Below are positions 21,146-32,271 of a stretch of 64,000 nucleotides of DNA, one piece after another. The stretch's first letter is position 1. Each line of letters begins with the position of its first letter. The stretch is taken from NCBI GenBank assembly GCA_037044905.1, contig JBAOKB010000074.1, positions 186,001 through 250,000 on the forward strand. Direction: 5' to 3'. The notes beneath the pieces are model-generated. The model had not been told where the DNA came from. It saw only the letters and a program-made list of their open reading frames with translations, and ran no database searches. This DNA comes from Hortaea werneckii. Lineage: Eukaryota; Ascomycota; Dothideomycetes; Mycosphaerellales; Teratosphaeriaceae. The position numbers and the translations under genes were made by a program.

Positions 21146-22281
21146 ATGACCCACCTCGACCTCTTCCTACAGAAGGGCCCGCCAAATGGCGACCTAGTAG
21201 CGGGTCTGGAAGAGTTGCGACGCGTCGTGTTGCTCGACGGCATCCCTTCCAATAGCGATGGCATGGTACGTTCAAACGACGCGCCCATTGGCAGACACTA
21301 GGCAGATGCTGACCAGTGGCAGTCCGAGTTGCGAATCTACATCTGGCTGCTCCTCCTAAATGCCCCGCCAGTCCACACAGATGCCTACCTGGATCTCGTG
21401 CGCCAAGGGGCTTCCCCTGCATACGCCAAAATCCGCAACGACACCTTCCGCACGCTGACCACTGACCCTCTGTTTCGGAGGAGAGTGACGGAGAACAGTC
21501 TTACCCGGGTATTGAACGCGATAGCGTGGAAGTTACACGACGCCAACGAGGCGCGTGTCAATGGCTGGATGTCGCCACCGACACTCGACGTCCCCAAAAG
21601 TCTCGACGGGACAGATGCCATGTTCCCGTCTCCTGCCTCAGTCAGCACACGAGGACCTCGAGGATCAGTCACCGGGACCGAAGGCTCAGAAGCTGGCGCC
21701 GAAGGATCCGGCTCCGTAGGCTACGTCCAAGGCATGAACGTCCTCGCCGCACCCTTCCTATATGCGGCGCGCAGTGAAGCGGAGGCGTTCGCCGCCTTTG
21801 ATCGCTGCATCTCCCAAGAATGCCCGGGCTACGTCCGCGGCAGCATGGACGGCGTGCACAAGGGCCTGGCCTTAGTCGATCAGATTCTGGCGGTCGTTGA
21901 TCCTAAGCTATCCTCACACCTTCTCGGCAAGGGCATGAAAGCCGAAATCTATGCTTTCCCAAGCGTATTGACCATGTGTGCTTGCACACCACCGCTGCCA
22001 GAGGTCCTGACACTATGGGACTTCCTGTTCGCGTACGGGCCGCATTTGAATCTGCTTTGTATAGTGGCTCAGCTGGTGCTGATTAGGGATTCGCTTTTGA
22101 CCAATGCAAGGTACGAGGGAGGAGATGAACCCTGGGCTCGAAATCATTGCTGACTTACGATACCAGTCCGAAACCCGATTTCAAGCCGTTGCGGGCACGG
22201 AAAGTTATTGATTACACTGTCAACTTTGCCCGTAAGATTCCCGAGGATCTTTATCAGCAAATGATCGACCATGCGAAGTGA
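21146..22281 (+). CDS. BUB2: Mitotic-exit/septation GAP subunit BUB2 (TBC domain)
   Basis: With Byr4/Bfa1 it forms the spindle-pole GAP that keeps the Tem1/Spg1 GTPase inactive, restraining mitotic exit and septation. Exons 21146-21265, 21323-22110, 22167-22281 (340 aa); joins are in phase (GMSELRIYIW; LLTNASPKPDF). TBC motifs: IRNDTFR at residues 77-83 supplies the arginine finger (Arg83), YVQGMN at 174-179 the glutamine finger (Gln176), then PGYVRGSMDGVHKGLALVDQ and LWDFLFAYGPHLNLLCIVAQ. A Gly/Ser-rich insert (about residues 125-170) sits between the two catalytic motifs. Slightly longer than yeast Bub2 because of that insert. No frame break. Confidence 0.92.
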
Positions 22282-23768
22282 TGAATTGGCTATCACTCTT
22301 ATCATCACAATCGCATCAAAGTCTGCTCGGCATGGGCAGAAAGCATCACTGCCCACCAAACTCAAGGACTTCACTCTGGCTTCTCGCTCCTTGGCTCTTT
22401 TTACATGGCTGCGCCGGGGTGTAGACGATCTTAACAACGGTGACGACTTGACCTTGTCCGCTTCGGAAACATTCAGCACATTTGACCGAACACATTGACG
22501 CTGGCATCAAGCAGTGACATTGTCACCGTACTGCTTGCAGCTCCGGCATCCGAAGCAATTTCTTTTTCAGCAGTACGAAATGGACTGGGAAATTCTTAAC
22601 GAAACGAGGACTATGAAGTGACGACACGATGAAAACGAAAGTACTAGATACGAACTTTGGGTGGACTTACAGGTTGGGCTGCGGCCACTTACCTTTCTCT
22701 CGCCGAGCTATATGTTACATTTCGTAACTTCGACCAACTAAAGGCCGGCATGCTGGATTGTTATGATCTGTCTAACCATCATGTGCCTTTTTTCCCCCTC
22801 TTTTTCTTTTGGTTTCTTGGTGCTCCCCTTCAAGGTCACCTGTTGTCAGCGTCTGCAGCGAAGATAGTCGTTGATTTCTTTCTAAAGGGCTCCTATCTCC
22901 GAGTCGCTAAAGGGCAGGGTGGCCAAGCATCCAGCTAAAGCATCCAGCACATACAAAGTACTTCCACACCATAAAGTATCATCTTTCGCATACACAGTAT
23001 TACCCTTCCCCCAAGAATAGGAAAAGGAAAAAGGAAACCTACCGTAAAAGATTACCGCTCGGTGCGAAAGCCAATGGGCGTTGGTCTACATGGTTGTGTA
23101 GCACAGAGCGTCGACTGATCATCTCATGTCGAAGAAGGGGATTGTAATAGCTTCGGTTTGTTTCAGGTGGAAGGTGGGGAGGGACCGAAGGGGGACAGGA
23201 TAGTCTTGAAAACGACCGCTCGGGCTGGATGAGAAGGCCTGTCGTGACAGTGAGCGCGAAGATGGCGTTCCCTGGGTCCTGTGCAGTTCTCTGTTACGAG
23301 ATCACTCTCGGGGATGCTCTTCGATGGGTACATAGTACGACGATAGATCAGACGCAGTGATGATCATCGCCCTCACGAAGTTAGCGGTGAACAACGAAGC
23401 TGGCAATGAGGGGAAGCAGGAATTTAAAGAGTAAATCCCAATCGACATCGAAAGCTGAGAGATCTAAATATTCTCCCTTCTTGTTCTACATTACCCGAGC
23501 TTGATCGCTCTCCTCTCCCATTACCCCATATCCGATAAAAAGTGCGAATAGTAGTAATAAGTAGAGAATGTAAGGGGGGCCCCAGTATCCCCTATTCCCC
23601 TTCCTTTCTTTTCCCGAAACCAACGCCTTGCCTGCTAAGAGAGAATGACCACTCGCTCAACGCTTTTCAACAAGTCCAAAGTAAAACAGAGAAGAACCTG
23701 ACGACACACCCCACCTCCCCTCCCTTTTTCCCCAATACCTGACAACCCCCATCTCTTGTCCCTTTCGC
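22282..23768. other. Convergent intergenic region
   Basis: 1.5 kb between the 3' ends of BUB2 and the GPI-protein gene. Frames of about 93 codons (22657-22938) have no domain and no intron context. Nothing called. Confidence 0.4.
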
Positions 23769-24564
23769 TCACAACAACACCGCAACCCCGCCAACCAACA
23801 TCCCGACGACCCCGAGGGCCCCAAATGTCTGTCCGACCCCCAAAGCCGCCGTCCGGAAAACCGCCGGCATCTCACGACTCCTCCCCGCTGCCGCATTCCC
23901 ACTCGCCTCCGCCCCGTCCCCATCGTCCCCCGAGCCACCCGTACTACTAGCCGCCGCCGCACTATCCCCTCCAAAACCCGTGTACACCGTATCCCCACCC
24001 GTCGTCGTGGCCCCTGCCCCACCACTGGCCCCACTCGTCTTACTCATCGTCGAGCTCACCGTACTAGTATTCACTCTGGTGGGGTTCAACGCGCCACAGG
24101 GATGATCATCACGACAGCTGCTCGCGCAGGCGTTGTCCGCCGCTGCGCAGTTGGCGACGCATTGGTTCGTCCATTCCTGGCAGATGTAGTAGGGGAGTGT
24201 CTGCGAGTACTCGGAGATGTTGGGGGAGAGGCCGTTGGCGCAGATGCAGGCGTAGGTGAGGGTGGTGGGGTCGCAGGTGTTGGTTTGCGTGTCGGCGGAG
24301 TGGGACGGGGTGGTTTGGGTGCAGATTCTGATGCAGACGGTGGTTAGTAGGAGGCTCTCTGGGTTGGATGGATGCTGGGATGAATGGAGGGGAGGCGGAT
24401 GTGGTGGACAGGGCTTACAAGGGACACTGGGTTTGTTGGTTGGTGCACCAGGTTTGCTTGGTGCTGTCGTCGACGCTGTCGGGGTTGATGGCGTAGGTTT
24501 GTTGGGCGGAGAGGGTGGTGAGGAGGGTGGAGGAGGTGAGGAGGATGGCTGTAGTGGGTTTCAT
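23769..24564 (-). CDS. Secreted Cys-rich GPI-anchored surface protein
   Basis: Predicted cell-surface protein. Exon 1 24419-24564, a 91-nt intron, exon 2 23769-24327; 234 aa with clean phases. N-terminal signal peptide MKPTTAILLTSSTLLTTLSA, then a Cys-rich ectodomain with CTNQQTQCPLICTQ, DPTTLTYACICANGLSPNIS, YICQEWTNQCVANCAAADNA and CASSCRDDHPC; about a dozen Cys, likely all disulfide-bonded. Then a Ser/Thr/Gly-rich stalk (O-glycosylation type), and a hydrophobic C-terminus (FGALGVVGMLVGGVAVLL) after a small-residue stretch, consistent with a GPI-attachment signal. Resembles the fungal DUF7707-type proteins with CxC-NG cores; function unknown. Could contribute to wall or host-surface interaction, but nothing here shows that. 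Confidence 0.82.
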
Positions 24565-25819
24565 TTCTTTGATTATTTGGAGAGTCGATGGGATGGACGG
24601 TTTGGAGGGAGTAGGTAGGGCGGGTCGGTCTTCTTCGGGGGCTGGATTATTGAAATATGGTGGGACTGTCAGGTGTTAGAGATGATGACTGCAGGAGCGT
24701 ACGGACGATGGTGAGGTTTCGTACCACCACTCGTCCGGGATCGAGATACTTACTTCCGACGGTGAAGTGACACGAGGTCTCGGGACAGTAACGACTGCAG
24801 ACGGGTGGGGGGCGATGAGAAGAGAGAAGAAAGGCAAGAATAGAACTCGTTTCTCCAGACGACCAGACCAACAGTTGGTCACCAAACGGGAGAGCGATGG
24901 GGGAAGGGGAATGGGAACAGACCAATATATGTTCACCTACCTCCGCCGTCTTATCCACGGTGCCGGCCAAAGCGGTTGAATGCCTCTCAGCTAGACCACC
25001 ATGGCCCATCCCCATCCTCACGCATTGTTTCCCGCCGTCTTGCTATCTAAGCTCGCAGGAGATGGAGCTATGACTTTCTCACGGCCAGAAGTACATGGTT
25101 GGTACCTTAGCTCGCTGCAAACGCCACCCCATTCTCACCCAATCGGCGCTGGAGCGTGGCGGAAACATGTGAATCACGTCGTATAGGAGGTCGAGATAGG
25201 GACAGAAAGAGGCCGTAGCGTCCCAGCAAACCCGAGTCAATGTTTCTGAAGAAGTAGATGGGACGGAGCTAAAGGTCGGATATAGCCCGATACATTCTCC
25301 AGCGCCTGCATCCAGTAGTAGTCGTGCAGGGATCAGCTTGAACCCAGAGTGAAAGTCAAGTCCAGGCGATGCCGCTAGCGTGAACTACGCCTAATCCAGG
25401 TGGATTTGGAGGCATGGATAGCGCAACCATCCGGGGTGGCGTTCTTCTATCTCTTTCTCCCCCAAGAAGCCGTATACTCTCCAGATAGAGAGCCATTAAT
25501 ACGGTTGGTCGGATTCGGCGCGTTTCTATATTCAATACACGTGCGGCGCTCGCCGTACAAGAAATCCTATCAATTCATACCTCAAGTAGATAGCCATCGT
25601 GGAACTGGCTTGGCCTGTGGGCTGCCCTCCACCACTGTACCGCTTATACCGTCCGGGGAACGAACAAGAAAACCCGCCCCGGTCAGCTGCATTGATGAAT
25701 GACGCCTCCCAGCCATTCTTCCGTCCCGAACACGCGGCAGACCGATGACTTGCTGCAACATGCATCCGGTGATTCAGCTCCGATGCACCTCGACACGGCC
25801 GCAGCAAACAGCCTGACCA
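24565..25819. other. Divergent promoter region (GPI protein / PX protein)
   Basis: 1.25 kb. An alternative, earlier start for the PX gene at 25699 lies in another frame. No other gene seen. Confidence 0.4.
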
Positions 25820-26465
25820 ATGGACCAAGCCAGGAAACCCCAGCAGCAGCAGCAACAATCACAACCAAATCCACAATCAGAACCTCAGGCCGCCATCTCA
25901 CCACCTTTCTGGACCCCCCACGCCCGCACCATCTCCTCCGCCAGCTCCCACTCCCTCGACGACCGCGCCACCAGCCCACACCCCATCAGCCTAGAGGACC
26001 ACACCACCGACACCGCCTCCCACCACCCATCGCAAAGCTGCTGGGCCCAATCCGTCACCATCGACTCGTACACGATCCTCACAGGTCCCACGGGAATCGG
26101 CGCCTACGTGGTCTGGTCATGCCGTATTTCCGTCTTACCCCAAACCACCAGCACCAACACCATGATCCCGCCAGCGACAACACGCCCTCTCCCCACCACC
26201 ACCACCAGCCAGCATCAGTCGATCCAACATCCTCCACCTCCGCAAACGTTACTCGGAATTCGACACCCTGCGCACCAACCTCGTGCGCTCCTTCCCGCAC
26301 GCCGAAGCCATGATCCCTGCCCTGCCGCGGAAGAGCGTCGTGAGTAAATTCCGGCCCTGGTTCCTCGAGCAGCGACGGTTGGGGCTCGAGCATTTCCTGA
26401 ATTGTATCCTGTTGAACCCGGAGTTCGCGGCGAGTCCGGTGGTTAAGGGGTTTGTGTTTGAGTGA
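25820..26465 (+). CDS. YPT35: PX-domain endosomal protein, Ypt35 type (one apparent frame break)
   Basis: PX domains bind phosphatidylinositol-3-phosphate; yeast Ypt35 is an endosome/vacuole adaptor that recruits Vps13. The N-terminus is Gln-rich and disordered, with PPFWTPHARTISSASSHSLD and the family-like PISLEDHT. The PX domain opens with SVTIDSYTILTGPTGIGAYV and VWSCRISVL, and continues in another frame as SNILHLRKRYSEFDTLRTNL (phosphoinositide-binding RKRYSEF), ALPRKSVVSKFRPWFLEQRR, and ends VVKGFVFE. The switch occurs in the CCA/ACC repeat near 26195-26212 (one base gained or two lost). An intron from 26129 to that point would keep the phase but would remove part of the first PX strand, so I prefer an indel. 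Start at 25820 is provisional: a frame from ATG 25699 reads MTPPSHSSVPNTRQ and could be the true N-terminus if another indel exists. Confidence 0.8.
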
Positions 26466-27526
26466 GAGGGTGAGAGAGAGACGGGGAAACGAGGGCGCGG
26501 GGATGGGGTTTTGGGCGAGGCTTGGGAGGAAGAAGGGGAATGGTGTGAGGGGGGGGAGGGGACAAGGGCAGTGGGGTTTTGGGCTTGAGGGCTTCTCACT
26601 CCCCCACCCCTTCTTGCCACCTTTCTTTGATCATCTCTGGAAACGATTAGCTCGCTCGTTCCGCTGGTCTTGAGAGGTCCTTTTTTCAGGAGGGAAATAG
26701 GAAGCTTGGTCCTCCGTTTCTTCTTTCACGGCATGCTCTCCGGGCAATACCTCCGCCACCTCAAATAGCCTGCCCAATCACCTCCCCCGTGGCAGGGATC
26801 CACGCTGGGATACCAGGCTCCGCATGAATGATGATGCTTTCTCCTTTCCGAAGTTCAAAGCGGGAACCGGAGCGACAGCGTGACAAGGGTCGTCCGGTTA
26901 TTTTGAAATGTCGGGCGCGTGGGAAAGGAAAGAAACCTAAGGCCTTCCAGCAGGTTGGTGGGAATTCGGCTTCCTGCCCGGCCAGCGGCCGAGAACGACC
27001 GAGTGAGGGAGGGAGGAAGGAAGGGAGGGAGAGAGAAACGGATGGAGAGTAAAGGTGTCACGGAGTGAGAGGTTTAGGTCGAAGTTCTGTGAACAGGGCA
27101 CTATGTTTAATATTCCGTGACTTTCAGGGAGGAGTAGGGCAAAGAAGGAGGTGAGCGAGCTTAAGTGGTTGGAATCCAAGGTCAATCGAATCATGACGAG
27201 GTTTTGTGTAGCAAAAGACGGTAGTAGTAATGGTCTGGGGAGGACTTGTTTATTGTGCGAGGTTGAGGCACAGGGGTCATAATGAAAATGAGAGGGCATA
27301 AAATAGATCAAAAATTAGGTCCAGGACATGTAGGCTGAGAGTGAAGAACGATAGTGAGAAACGAAAAAACAAGAGTGAGGACGACCGAAAGAGGCGTAAA
27401 TGGGTATGAATAAAAAATTCTTTTGATCCTCCTCCGGGTATCTTCAATGCAATATGAAACCTCAAACCCCCCTTCCCGCTTTTGCGCGAACCCCACTTCC
27501 ATCATACTTCATCGAAAAACACACTT
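26466..27526. other. Convergent intergenic region
   Basis: 3' UTRs of the PX gene and histidyl-tRNA synthetase. G-runs near 26550 and GGA/GGAA repeats near 27005-27035. No gene seen. Confidence 0.4.
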
Positions 27527-29266
27527 TCACACACCCAACCCAGCCATCCCGCCCGCCAACGCATCCCCAGCCCTCGCATTCGCCTTCTCAATCCTCCCCC
27601 GAACCTCCTGCTCCAAATTCTCCAACTCGACCATCACGCCTTCCTTCTCCGCATGGCCCTCGGGCAACCCCATCTCCTTAACCTTACACTTGCCCGCCTT
27701 CAACTCATCCTCACCCAGAATAACCGCAAAGGGAACCCCGTTCGCCTCAGCCGCCTTAAACTGCTGCGGCAGCTTAGGTTTCACCTTCCAACTAAACTCG
27801 GCCTTGATGCCCGCGTCCCAGAGGCGTTTGGCGAGCGCCATGCGTTGCGGCAGCAGGCCGTCGAACCCCTTGCCGCCGAACGCCATGATGTACACGTCGA
27901 CTTCGTTGGTGCGGATGGCGGCCGAGGCCGCCGGCGAGCTCGCCAGGCGTTGCTTCGTGATGGAGAAGATGCGGTCGACGCCGAAGGAGATGCCGACGCA
28001 CGGGATTTGCTGCTTGCCGGAGAACATGGAGACCAGGTTGTCGTAGCGGCCACCGGCGGCGACGCTGCCGACGCCGACGGAGGGGTCGTTGGAGCGGTCG
28101 TCTTCTTCGCCGTTGGCGGCGGCGGGTTTTTTGGTTTCTTTCTTCGGTTTGGTTTGGCTGTCCGTGGCGGTTTGGGGTGCCGAGCCTTCCGTGATGACTT
28201 CGTAGATGACGCCCGTGTAGTAGTCCAGCCCCCGGGCCAGGGACATGTCGAAGCTGACGCGGTCGAGCACGTCGAAGCTTGAGAGGTAGGTGAAGAGGAG
28301 GTCCATGTCGGCCAGGCCGGCCTTGGCTGACTCGTTGGCCGAGAGCTTCTCGTCCTTGGTCAGGACCTCGAGGAGTTCGCGGCCGCCTTTCTTGGTCACG
28401 TACTCGCCTATCCGGTCTGCGACCTCCGGGTCTAGCCCCTTCTCTTCCGTCATCTCTTTCCGCACATCGGTCCAGGGGCTCTTGTCTAGCTTGTCGACTG
28501 CGCTGCTGATTGTTCGTAACTTGTCCTGTGGCACGCCGCATACGCTAAAGATGCCGTCGAGGATCTTGCGGTGGTTGATCTTGATCGTGTAGCGTCCCTG
28601 CCAGCCCAGCGACTCGAAGATCTCGCAGGTGATCCGGATGATTTCCGCGTCGGGCAGCATAGGGTCGTAGGTGCCGGCGATGTCAAAGTCGCACTGGTAG
28701 AACTCGCGCATGCGGCCCTTGGCCATGGCGGGCTGATCCCGTCGGTAGACCTTGGCGATGTGATATCTCTTGATGCTCTGGATGCTGCTGTTCATGGCCA
28801 GCCAGCGGGCGAAGGGGACTGTGAGATCGTAGCGGAGGGAGCAGAGCTCGCCGCCCTGGTCGGCCAGGTCGTAGATGAGTTTGCTGTCCTCGCCATACTT
28901 CCCCGAAAGGATCTCCTTCAGCTCGAAGACCGGGGTGTCGATGGTAACGGCGCCGTGGCGCTTGAAGACTTCGGTGATCTGGGCGAAGATCTTGTCGCGG
29001 ATGACCATGTCCTTGCCCTCCCAGTCCTTGGTGCCCTTGGGCACTTTGAGCTGGAAGGTAGGCTTGTCGGATTTCTCCTTACCCATATCGGAGGTGGGGG
29101 TTGTTGATCTTGATGTTGGGTTGGACGGAGCGGGGGTTGTGTATGTTCGTGTGGCGGTGTTCCAGACGATAGGGTGTCGACGGGTCAGAAGGGCTCGACC
29201 AGGAGCGCTGGAGAAGGAGAAAAGAGAAGAACGTAAGGCGGGAGGGAGGGAGAAGAAGAGCTTCAT
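27527..29266 (-). CDS. HTS1: Histidyl-tRNA synthetase, probable dual cytosolic/mitochondrial enzyme
   Basis: Charges tRNA-His. Single uninterrupted frame; the start at 29266 gives 579 aa. Residues 1-60 (MKLFFSLPPALRSSLFSFSS and a later RRHPIVWNTATRTYTT) are Arg/Ser-rich without acidic residues until the end, a mitochondrial presequence. Met61 (MGKEKSDK, 29086) fits the cytosolic start, as in yeast HTS1, where one gene makes both forms from two start codons. Class II motifs: motif 2 GRMREFYQCDFDIAG (Arg185 onward), histidine-A loops LARGLDYYTG and AAGGRYDNLVSMF, motif 3 GISFGVDRIF, then the anticodon-binding domain (VDVYIMAFGG ... SWKVKPKLPQQFKAAEANG). An acidic/Lys insert (TKPKKETKKPAAANGEEDD) sits before the AAGGRYD loop. 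A Gcn4/CpcA-type site lies 67 bp upstream. Confidence 0.95.
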   Translation of the reverse strand: MKLFFSLPPALRSSLFSFSSAPGRALLTRRHPIVWNTATRTYTTPAPSNPTSRSTTPTSDMGKEKSDKPTFQLKVPKGTKDWEGKDMVIRDKIFAQITEVFKRHGAVTIDTPVFELKEILSGKYGEDSKLIYDLADQGGELCSLRYDLTVPFARWLAMNSSIQSIKRYHIAKVYRRDQPAMAKGRMREFYQCDFDIAGTYDPMLPDAEIIRITCEIFESLGWQGRYTIKINHRKILDGIFSVCGVPQDKLRTISSAVDKLDKSPWTDVRKEMTEEKGLDPEVADRIGEYVTKKGGRELLEVLTKDEKLSANESAKAGLADMDLLFTYLSSFDVLDRVSFDMSLARGLDYYTGVIYEVITEGSAPQTATDSQTKPKKETKKPAAANGEEDDRSNDPSVGVGSVAAGGRYDNLVSMFSGKQQIPCVGISFGVDRIFSITKQRLASSPAASAAIRTNEVDVYIMAFGGKGFDGLLPQRMALAKRLWDAGIKAEFSWKVKPKLPQQFKAAEANGVPFAVILGEDELKAGKCKVKEMGLPEGHAEKEGVMVELENLEQEVRGRIEKANARAGDALAGGMAGLGV

Positions 29267-29332
29267 CCACGGTAGAATGATTCGTATGGAATTCTCGGAC
29301 ACGCACAGCAGCGATGCGATGTGCCCCTCTTC

Positions 29333-29339
29333 TGACTCA
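29333..29339. promoter_or_regulatory. Gcn4/CpcA-type site TGACTCA
   Basis: A perfect TGACTCA, the consensus of fungal cross-pathway (general amino-acid) control, lies between HTS1 (67 bp from its first ATG) and VPS33 (about 177 bp). HTS1 is a known class of target for this pathway in fungi. One 7-bp match is weak evidence by itself; its position makes it credible. Confidence 0.55.
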
Positions 29340-29515
29340 ATGCCTGCCTGCCTGCCAGCCCGCCGCCCTCTCGAGCTCCATCGCCGCACAAAATCTCCAG
29401 CCCGGACCCCACCTTCACATCATGTCTTGCCTAAGGCATCTGCCCACTCCTTCACCTCCGCTGCCCGCCCATGCCCGGGCCTCCAACTGTTCACCCCCAT
29501 CGACTTCAATATGTA

Positions 29516-31972
29516 ATGGCAGCACATCCGGCCGCGAAGGCCATTGACACCCAAGCCATCATCGACAAGGCACGGAGAGACCTGCTCCAACTCCTTGAGG
29601 CTGTAAGCCTGTCATGTAACCCTTCCCACCATCACCCACACCGTACTGACCGAAACCCCCACCAGGTCCGAGGCAAGAAGAACCTCGTCATCGAGAAGTC
29701 TCTCGCGGGCACGATCGGCCTTTTTGTCAAGTTCAGCACGCTTCAGGAATATGGCGTCGACAAGGTCTTCTTCCTCGAGAACCACAATGTCGATGCCTCG
29801 CAGCGGAACATTGCCTTCCTCGTCCGAGGCGAGAATGCTAAGAAGGTTCGAACGGTAGCGGGTAAGTCTCCATCTCATGCTCATTACTGCATCCTTTCCC
29901 AATCCTTGCTTTCCAATCATTTTGAGCCTTCTCTTTCCTCTTCACATTTTGGGATCTTAAAGTAGAGTACTCAGCTGCCTCCCCTACACTTTGTATTCAG
30001 TCTTGATCCCTACATTGACCTGCCCTTTGCGGTACTTCCAGCGCGCTTTATAGCACAATATGACCTCTGAATCATGTTGTGAGCCATTTTGTCGTGCTCA
30101 CATGCCAACATCACCCTTACTTTGCACTGCCGTTGTTCGTTTCACATTGAAGATGCGCGATGCTGTGAAAGTGCGTGCTAACTCAGTACAGAGCAGATTC
30201 GAATGGTGAGAAGTGAGAGCAGGAGCGATCTTGACTTCACCATCATTTGGGTGCCTCGGCGGACCTTGGTTTCCAACTTGATCCTTGAGGAACACGGTGT
30301 ACTGGGCGAAGCTAACATCACGTCTCTGGATCTACATTTTATTCCACTGGAGCCAGACCTCCTCTCGTTAGAAATAGAGGATGCCTTCTCTGACATCACC
30401 CTCCGCAAAGACCCTACGCCCATCTTCGCCTCGGCTCAGGCGCTCATGCGGTTACAGAAACATTACGGCCTCTTCCCACGTATCCTTGGCAAAGGTGATA
30501 ATGCCAAGAAGTTAGCTGATTTGCTTCAGCGCATGAGGGAGGAAGAGGAAGTCAATGCGAGCAGTGACCCTAATAACACCTATCTAAGCTCTTTCGGCCT
30601 CACGCCGAGCGCACTGGTTGAGAATTTGGTCATTGTCGATCGGGAAGTCGATTTTCCGACCACGCTCGCCACTCAATTGACTTATGAAGGCTTAGTGGAT
30701 GAGGTGTTTCGGCATCTCGAACAATCAGACGGAAGTCGATACATCTGTCTTGGGCTCTGCTCCTGCACCTCAGGGCCAACAGCAAACCAGCACTCAGGCC
30801 GGTGGAGGTGGCGGCGGTGCAACCAGGCGCAAAGTTCAACTCGACAGCACTGACAAACTCTACCCATCCATCCGCAATGTCAACTTCGCCACTATCGGGC
30901 CTCTTCTCAACCGCACTGCCCGTCGTCTGCAAGGCGAACAGCAAAGTATAAAGAATCAAGAGCAAACCATGACGGATCTCCGAGCGTCAGTCGCCAAACT
31001 GCCCAACTACCAAGCCGAGCAAACCGCCTTGAAACTCCACACTTCCCTCGCCGAGGAGCTTACCAAATTCACGCGTTCAGACCTTTTCCGGAAAACCTCG
31101 AGATCGAACAATCCCTCCTCATCGGCTCAGACCCGGGCGCAATGCAAGACAGCCTAGAAGAGCTCATCGCGCGCGGCGACGTCCCCCTGGAAACCGTCCT
31201 CCGTCTGCTCTGTCTCGAATCCTGCCTCGCGAACGGCCTTCGCGCACGTGACCTCGACTCGTTGAAACGCCAGGTCCTCCAGGCTTATGGGTATCAGCAC
31301 TCCCTCACCCTTGCGCGGCTAGAGAAGATGGGATTGTTAATCTCGCGGGAAGCGCACCGTGGGTTTCTCAACCCCATCGCGGGTTCTGCCGGTTCGACGG
31401 CGACGGAATGGAACGGTGTTCGCAAAGGGTTGGGACTGTGGTCTGATGACGTCCGCGAAGATGAGGACACGCAGGATGTCTCCTTTGTCTTTTCCGGGTG
31501 GGCGCCGCTCAGTGTGCGGCTGGTGCAGGCTGTAGTTGAGAAGGGCGAGCTGAACCAGGTCGTGGCGAATGGCGCTTCCGTCGCCACCTCGAGGTCCGCT
31601 GCCGGCGGTCAGCAGTCCCAGCCCGCGGCAAAGTCCTCGTCCACGGCCATGTCCTCGGCAACCAGCTGGCGCGGTTTCGAAGACGTCCTCCATCGCATCC
31701 GCGGCGCCACTGTCGATGTCATTCAGAAGGGCGCCGACGCCGACGCGACCGCCGCCCGGAAGACCCTCACCGGCACCAAAGAGGGTCCCAAGACTACCAT
31801 CGTCTTCTTCCTCGGCGGCGTCACTTTCGCCGAGGTCGCCGCCCTCCGGTTTTTGAGTCAGCGGTTGGAAAGGAGTCCCACGCCGAGGAAACTGGTGGTT
31901 TGTACGACGGGTGTGGTCAGCGGGAGGAGGATTGTGGATGTTGCGGTTGAGAAGAGGGGTTTTGGAGGTTGA
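29516..31972 (+). CDS. VPS33: Vacuolar sorting protein VPS33 (Sec1/Munc18 family), two apparent frame breaks
   Basis: SM-family subunit of the HOPS/CORVET tethering complexes; clasps SNAREs for endosome and vacuole fusion. Exons 29516-29602, 29666-29861 and 30192-31972. Joins give LLEAVRGKKNLVIEKSLAGT and VRTVAEQIRMVRSES. The second intron is 330 nt, far longer than most here. Family features: EKSLAGTIGLFVKFSTLQEY, VDKVFFLENHNVD, FTIIWVPRRTLVSNLILEEH, PSALVENLVIVDREVDFPTT (SM hallmark), QLTYEGLVDEVFGI, KLYPSIRNVNFATIGPLLNR, and near the C-terminus TTIVFFLGGVTFAEVAALRF. One extra T at about 30707 (VDEVF to GISNNQTEVDTS) and one missing C at about 31097 (FRKT to LEIEQSLLIGSDPGAMQDSL) break the frame. 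Otherwise full length. Confidence 0.92.
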
Positions 31973-32271
31973 TCTGATTTTGGCTTGGTACATTTTGAGG
32001 GGAAGCTAGTCTATGTCCTGACTACTGTCACAATTCACGTAACGAAAAAGGAGTGTCCAAGAACAAATTATTCCCGAGGGCCGTACTAAAGCCTGGAATA
32101 GGCAATATCTCTCTAAGTTCAATCTCACATATCGTCGAACTGTAGGTGCACCGCAAACAAGGCGTCTTAGGACCATCATTTCCCCCGCCTCCCTCCCTTC
32201 CACCCAAACCCACCAACAAATCTCATCCCGTACGCTCACACATCCCTACCCAGCTCACACCCTGTCAAACC

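Noticed and set aside
27482..28282. 266-codon plus-strand frame
   Set aside because: Antisense shadow of the histidyl-tRNA synthetase coding region; Arg/Leu/Val composition is typical of the mirror of a GC-rich gene, with no domain.
2902..31100. Programmed -1 ribosomal frameshifting as the cause of the frame breaks
   Set aside because: Any one-base loss can be decoded by a -1 slip, but the sites share no slippery heptamer or following structure, gains also occur, and housekeeping genes are affected at random positions.
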